Positions 5,975 to 6,745 of a stretch of DNA of 6,745 nt are shown here, piece by piece. A program made the translations under genes and the position numbers. Origin of the DNA: Pseudomonadota bacterium (GTDB lineage Bacteria; Pseudomonadota; Alphaproteobacteria; Acetobacterales; Acetobacteraceae); the NCBI GenBank assembly GCA_021808985.1, contig JAKBAQ010000154.1, positions 1 through 6,745 of the forward strand, read 5' to 3'. How positions within the stretch are numbered: position 1 is the stretch's first letter; each line of letters starts with the position of its first letter. The notes under the pieces are model-generated. The model was given only the letters and a program-made list of their open reading frames with translations, was not told the origin of the DNA and did no database searches.

Positions 5975-6745
5975 CTAGCCAAATTCATAAGCGTCCATGC
6001 GCAGAAACGAATATTCCGTGGAGCTGTGCAGCCGCTTCACCGCCGCGTTTGGCCCGGCCGCGCCCATCGCCACATATAGCGGCAGCAGATGCTCCTCCGT
6101 CGGATGCTCCTCCGCCCCAAACGGCGCCAGCCGCCGGTAGTCCAGCAGCGCCGCCACATCCCCCGCGCGCAGCTTCTCGTCCATCCAGTCCGAAAACGCG
6201 GTCACATCCGGCGCCTCCGGCGCGTCGATCTCCGGCATCCCCCGGCGGAAGCGCCGCAGATCATGCGTGAAGCTGCCGCTGCCCACCACCAGCACACCCT
6301 GCGCCCGCAGCGGCGCCAGCGCCGCCCCCAGCGCCAGATGATGCGCCGGCCCCAGGTGCGACTGCACCGAGAGCTGCACCACCGGAATCTCCGCCCGCGG
6401 ATAAGCCAGCATCAGCGGCACCCAGGTTCCATGGTCCAGCCCGCGCGCAGTGTCTATCCCGGCGGCGAACCCCGCCGCGCGCAGCCCCTGGGCCACCTGC
6501 TCGGCCAGCGCCGGCGCGCTCGGCGGGGTGTAGTGCAGCGTGTAGAGCTCCTTGGGGAATCCATAAAAATCATGGATCGTATCATTGCGCGGGGGCGCAT
6601 TCAGCATCGGCGCCTGCGTCTCCCAATGCGCCGAGGCCACCAGAATCGCCTCCGGCCGGGGCAGCAGCCCGCCCAGCCCGCGCAAAAAATCCCGCGCCGG
6701 CGTGTCGCTCAGCGCCGTCATCGGCGAGCCGTGGCTCAAAAACAG
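5975..6745 (-). CDS. DODA-type extradiol ring-opening dioxygenase (YgiD/LigB-like), N-terminus cut by window edge
   Basis: Member of the class III extradiol (LigB) superfamily, close to plant 4,5-DOPA dioxygenase and E. coli YgiD. These are metal-dependent cytoplasmic enzymes; the bacterial substrate is generally uncertain. The frame is open to the right edge, giving 256 visible residues beginning Leu-Phe-Leu-Ser-His-Gly-Ser-Pro. Since the family starts only a few residues before HGSP, probably 3-10 residues and the ATG lie outside; the TTG at 6739 falls within the conserved strand and is an unlikely start. Numbering from the first visible Leu: H5 in SHGSPM and H40 in SAHW are metal ligands at the 35-residue spacing of the family; DFYGFP follows; H105 in DHGTW and H161 in SFTHDL line the active site; H214 in EEHPTEEHLLPLY is the probable third ligand. 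All are intact. It converges on the slipin gene. Family call is strong; calling the reaction DOPA cleavage would be a guess. Confidence 0.92.
   Translation of the reverse strand: MFLSHGSPMTALSDTPARDFLRGLGGLLPRPEAILVASAHWETQAPMLNAPPRNDTIHDFYGFPKELYTLHYTPPSAPALAEQVAQGLRAAGFAAGIDTARGLDHGTWVPLMLAYPRAEIPVVQLSVQSHLGPAHHLALGAALAPLRAQGVLVVGSGSFTHDLRRFRRGMPEIDAPEAPDVTAFSDWMDEKLRAGDVAALLDYRRLAPFGAEEHPTEEHLLPLYVAMGAAGPNAAVKRLHSSTEYSFLRMDAYEFG

Noticed and set aside
5887..6270. Plus-strand open frame starting inside the palindrome and crossing the dioxygenase gene
   Set aside because: Begins in the terminator structure, becomes Pro/Ser/Ala-rich, and lies antisense to the conserved dioxygenase C-terminus.

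Overview
This is a high-GC window (strong C/G bias at third codon positions) that carries seven protein-coding genes packed almost end to end, two of them cut by the window edges. Gene content and protein style (an AatA-type aspartate aminotransferase, an NADH-generating dihydrolipoamide dehydrogenase, SCO/SenC, RmuC, a single-domain MaoC-like protein, a slipin, a DODA-type dioxygenase) suggest the chromosome of an aerobic alphaproteobacterium. Rhodospirillales/Acetobacteraceae is my best guess from impression only; no marker in the window settles it. I see no mobile element, CRISPR array, tRNA, rRNA or phage gene.

Layout. (1) 1-1261, minus strand: dihydrolipoamide dehydrogenase, its last ~45 residues missing off the left edge. 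(2) 1262-1386: divergent spacer. (3) 1387-2589, plus: class I PLP-dependent aspartate aminotransferase. (4) 2603-3187 and 3184-4428, minus: a translationally coupled pair, rmuC followed by a lipoprotein SCO1/SenC copper chaperone, joined by an ATGATGA overlap. They converge on the aminotransferase with only 13 bases between stop codons. (5) 4429-4472: a 44-base divergent spacer. (6) 4473-4922 and 4942-5841, plus: a probable two-gene operon of a MaoC-like hot-dog protein and a slipin (SPFH/stomatin family). (7) 5842-5974: an AT-rich convergent intergenic region with a perfect 28-base palindrome and overlapping hairpins, most simply a bidirectional transcription terminator. (8) 5975-6745, minus: a DODA/YgiD-type LigB-family dioxygenase, lacking only a few N-terminal residues off the right edge.

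How they fit together. These are mostly housekeeping functions with no single shared pathway: central carbon metabolism (Lpd), amino-acid metabolism (AatA), cytochrome oxidase assembly (SCO), DNA maintenance (RmuC), acyl-CoA or related hydration (MaoC-like), membrane organisation (slipin) and an oxidoreductase of uncertain substrate (DODA). I find no convincing sign of a new multi-gene system. The points most worth a second look are the nested hairpin structure at 5855-5907, the slipin paired with a MaoC-like gene rather than a visible NfeD partner, and the rmuC-SCO translational coupling.
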